A DNA stretch of 64,000 nucleotides from CAWIJJ01 sp963836405 (GTDB lineage: Bacteria; Acidobacteriota; Terriglobia; Bryobacterales; Bryobacteraceae). This document shows positions 62,454-64,000 of this stretch, piece by piece. Location of the stretch: assembly GCA_963836405.1 (NCBI GenBank), contig CAWIJL010000007.1, forward strand, positions 310,001 through 374,000, written 5' to 3'. The first letter of the stretch is position 1; the number at the start of each line of letters is the position of its first letter. The notes under the pieces were generated by a model. The model was given only the letters and a program-made list of their open reading frames with translations, was not told where the DNA came from and did no database searches. Position numbers and translations under genes: made by a program.

Positions 62454-64000
62454 ATGCATGCGCTAGCACGACTTTGCGTCAAACGCCCTGTGTTCGCGAC
62501 GATGCTGATCCTTTCGCTCGTCGTGGTCGGCATTTTTTCTTACTTCAGCCTCGGGGTGGATCTGTTCCCGAAGGTCGATATCCCCACAGTGGTGGTTATC
62601 GTGGCGAACCCGGGCGCATCGCCCGAAGAGGTGGAAACGGAAATCACCAAGAAGGTGGAAGACGCCGTCAACACCATCAGCCAGGTGGACGAGGTTCGTT
62701 CCACATCCTCCGAGGGGCAATCCATGGTGATTGTCCAGTTCCTGCTGTCCAAGAACGGCGACGTGGCCGCGCAGGAGGTCCAGAACAAAGTTAACCTGGT
62801 TGTTCCCGATCTTCCCGAAACCGCCAAGCAGCCGGTGGTGCAGAAGTTCGATCCCGATGCCGCGCCCGTGCTGCAAATCGCGGTGTCCGCCCCGCGTTCG
62901 CTGCGCGACGTCACCCTCATCGCGGACAAACTGCTCAAGCAGAAGATCGAAAACGTCAAGGGCGTTGGCGAGATCACGATCCGCGGCGGCGCCCGGCGCG
63001 AAATTCACGTCATCGTCGATCCCGACCGCCTGCGCGCCTACAATCTCACCGTCAACAACGTGTTCAGCGCCGTGCGCTCGCAAAATATGGAACTGCCCGG
63101 CGGCAACCTGAATGCCGGCTCGCGCGAATTCACCGTGCGCACCACGGGGCGCATCGAAGAGGTCCCGGACTTCAATGACCTGACCATCGCTAACCGTGGA
63201 GCGTCCGTGATCCGGCTGAAGGACGTCGGACACGCCGAGGACAGCTACGAAGAGCCGCGAAGCGCCGCCCGCCTGGACGGCACCCCCGCGGTCACTTTGA
63301 TCGTGGCCAAGCAATCGGGAGAGAACACCGTTGCCACCGCCGACGCCGTCAAGGAGCGCATCGCGGAAATCTCCGGCACGCTTCCGAAGGACGTGAAGGT
63401 GCAGGTGATCGGCGACCAGTCCACCTTCATCAAGGCGGCCGTCGAGAACATCCGGCGCCACCTGATCGAGGGCAGTGTTCTGGCCGCGATCATCATCTTC
63501 ATCTTCCTGGCCAATATCCGCACCACCCTGATCGCCGCCGTCGCCATTCCCATTTCCATCATCTCCACGTTCGCCCTGATGGCGGCCATGAATTTCACCC
63601 TCAACCAGATCACCATGCTGGCGCTGACCCTGATGGTGGGTATCGTTATCGACGACGCGATTATCGTGCTCGAGAACATTTATCGCTTCATCGAGGAGAA
63701 GAACATGCCGCCGTTCGAGGCGGCCATTCAGGGCACGCGCGAGATCGGCCTCGCGGTCATGGCCACCACGCTGTCGCTGCTCGCGGTGTTCCTGCCGGTC
63801 GGATTTATGGGCGGCATCGTCGGGCGCTTCATGAGCGGCTTCGGCTTCACGTCCGCATTTGCGATCGCCGTCTCCCTGCTCGTCTCCTTCACCCTCACCC
63901 CGATGCTCTGCTCCCGCTTCCTCAAGCGGCCGGAAAAACAGACGGGCGATCATTCCTCCAAAGAGTCCCGGCTTTTCCGCTTCCTCGATACGCATTACAC
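62454..64000 (+). CDS. RND multidrug efflux permease (AcrB/MdtB-like), 3' truncated by window edge
   Basis: 515 codons are visible, open to the last base; a full-length pump would be about 1050 residues. ATG 62454 gives the typical N-terminus (RLCVKRPVFATMLILSLVVV, first membrane helix). The porter region includes LFPKVDIPTVVVIVANPGAS and VRSTSSEGQSMVIVQF. The second membrane block has the proton-relay Asp pair D400-D401 in VGIVIDDAIIVLENIY. The motif FMGGIVGRFMSGFGFTSAF follows. It exports drugs or other hydrophobic compounds by proton antiport. It forms the core of the tetR-adaptor-pump operon. Confidence 0.94.
   Translation, partial: MHALARLCVKRPVFATMLILSLVVVGIFSYFSLGVDLFPKVDIPTVVVIVANPGASPEEVETEITKKVEDAVNTISQVDEVRSTSSEGQSMVIVQFLLSKNGDVAAQEVQNKVNLVVPDLPETAKQPVVQKFDPDAAPVLQIAVSAPRSLRDVTLIADKLLKQKIENVKGVGEITIRGGARREIHVIVDPDRLRAYNLTVNNVFSAVRSQNMELPGGNLNAGSREFTVRTTGRIEEVPDFNDLTIANRGASVIRLKDVGHAEDSYEEPRSAARLDGTPAVTLIVAKQSGENTVATADAVKERIAEISGTLPKDVKVQVIGDQSTFIKAAVENIRRHLIEGSVLAAIIIFIFLANIRTTLIAAVAIPISIISTFALMAAMNFTLNQITMLALTLMVGIVIDDAIIVLENIYRFIEEKNMPPFEAAIQGTREIGLAVMATTLSLLAVFLPVGFMGGIVGRFMSGFGFTSAFAIAVSLLVSFTLTPMLCSRFLKRPEKQTGDHSSKESRLFRFLDTHY

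Noticed and set aside
62463..63995. Long open frame on the minus strand (510 codons)
   Set aside because: It is antisense to the RND permease, which has clear family motifs, and the product is a His/Asp/Gly-rich artefact of high-GC complementary codons.

Overview
The window is a high-GC stretch of a bacterial chromosome, densely coding on both strands. Several signatures point to Acidobacteriota, probably a Solibacter/Bryobacter-like member: a MacB/FtsX-type orphan permease of the acidobacterial duplicated-permease (ADOP) type plus the wreck of a second one, a 1111-residue TonB-dependent receptor with a carboxypeptidase-regulatory domain (Oar-like), an ECF sigma factor overlapping a PD40-repeat Ser/Thr kinase, and many secreted proteins of no known function. 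The taxonomic call is inference from gene content. No rRNA operon, prophage, CRISPR array or intact insertion sequence is present.

Layout. 1-4045: a truncated gene, a Tat-secreted hypothetical and the ADOP permease. 4125-5720: a gene graveyard where a PadR/ADOP remnant abuts a truncated ISAzo13-like transposase. 5729-7719: redoxin plus a cytochrome c/copper-monooxygenase-like fusion. 7778-10977: sulfate assimilation, cysD-cysN-cysH. 11100-11423: erpA. 11637-16211: ECF sigma factor, anti-sigma factor, LTxxQ periplasmic protein, lipoprotein, TPR protein and two small secreted proteins. 16230-20127: two secreted proteins (TIM-barrel-like and alpha/beta-hydrolase-like). 20760-27568: diheme cytochrome, sigma factor with Ser/Thr kinase, hybrid histidine kinase. 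27585-33236: aminotransferase, sugar-phosphate isomerase, small zinc-ribbon protein, ATPase, TPR protein, dgt and a Cys-rich protein. 33194-42629: fliM diverging from a ten-gene chemotaxis operon (cheY-cheX-cheW-mcp-cheA-cheR-cheD-cheY-cheX-like-cheB). 42689-42766: tRNA-Glu. 42950-44494: a Thr-rich surface protein with a sortase-type sorting signal, followed by a class D-like sortase gene carrying two frameshifts. 44506-50989: AlaC-like aminotransferase, thiol-redox pair, HExxH protein, TonB-dependent receptor. 51056-59819: alcohol dehydrogenase, CDF metal transporter, homodimeric pyruvate dehydrogenase E1, DinB-like protein, LysW-like zinc ribbon, rarA and an rRNA/tRNA methyltransferase. 59861-64000: YdcF-like protein and a TetR-RND efflux operon running off the end.

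How the genes work together. Sulfate is adenylated by CysDN and APS is apparently reduced directly by a 4Fe-4S-type CysH. This fits the APS-kinase-like tail of CysN having lost its P-loop. The chemotaxis operon encodes a complete phosphorelay with both adaptation enzymes, CheD and two CheX-type proteins; only FliM of the flagellum is here. The TetR gene carries a perfect 16-bp palindrome inside its promoter and heads a tripartite efflux operon.

A recurring feature is a TATAAT-like hexamer placed 6-8 bases before a start codon with no Shine-Dalgarno sequence, which suggests leaderless transcripts. The most unusual items are the broken sortase with its intact substrate, the IS remnant with an A8 slippery run, the vestigial APS kinase on CysN, and the small LysW-like acidic zinc ribbon outside any lysine cluster.
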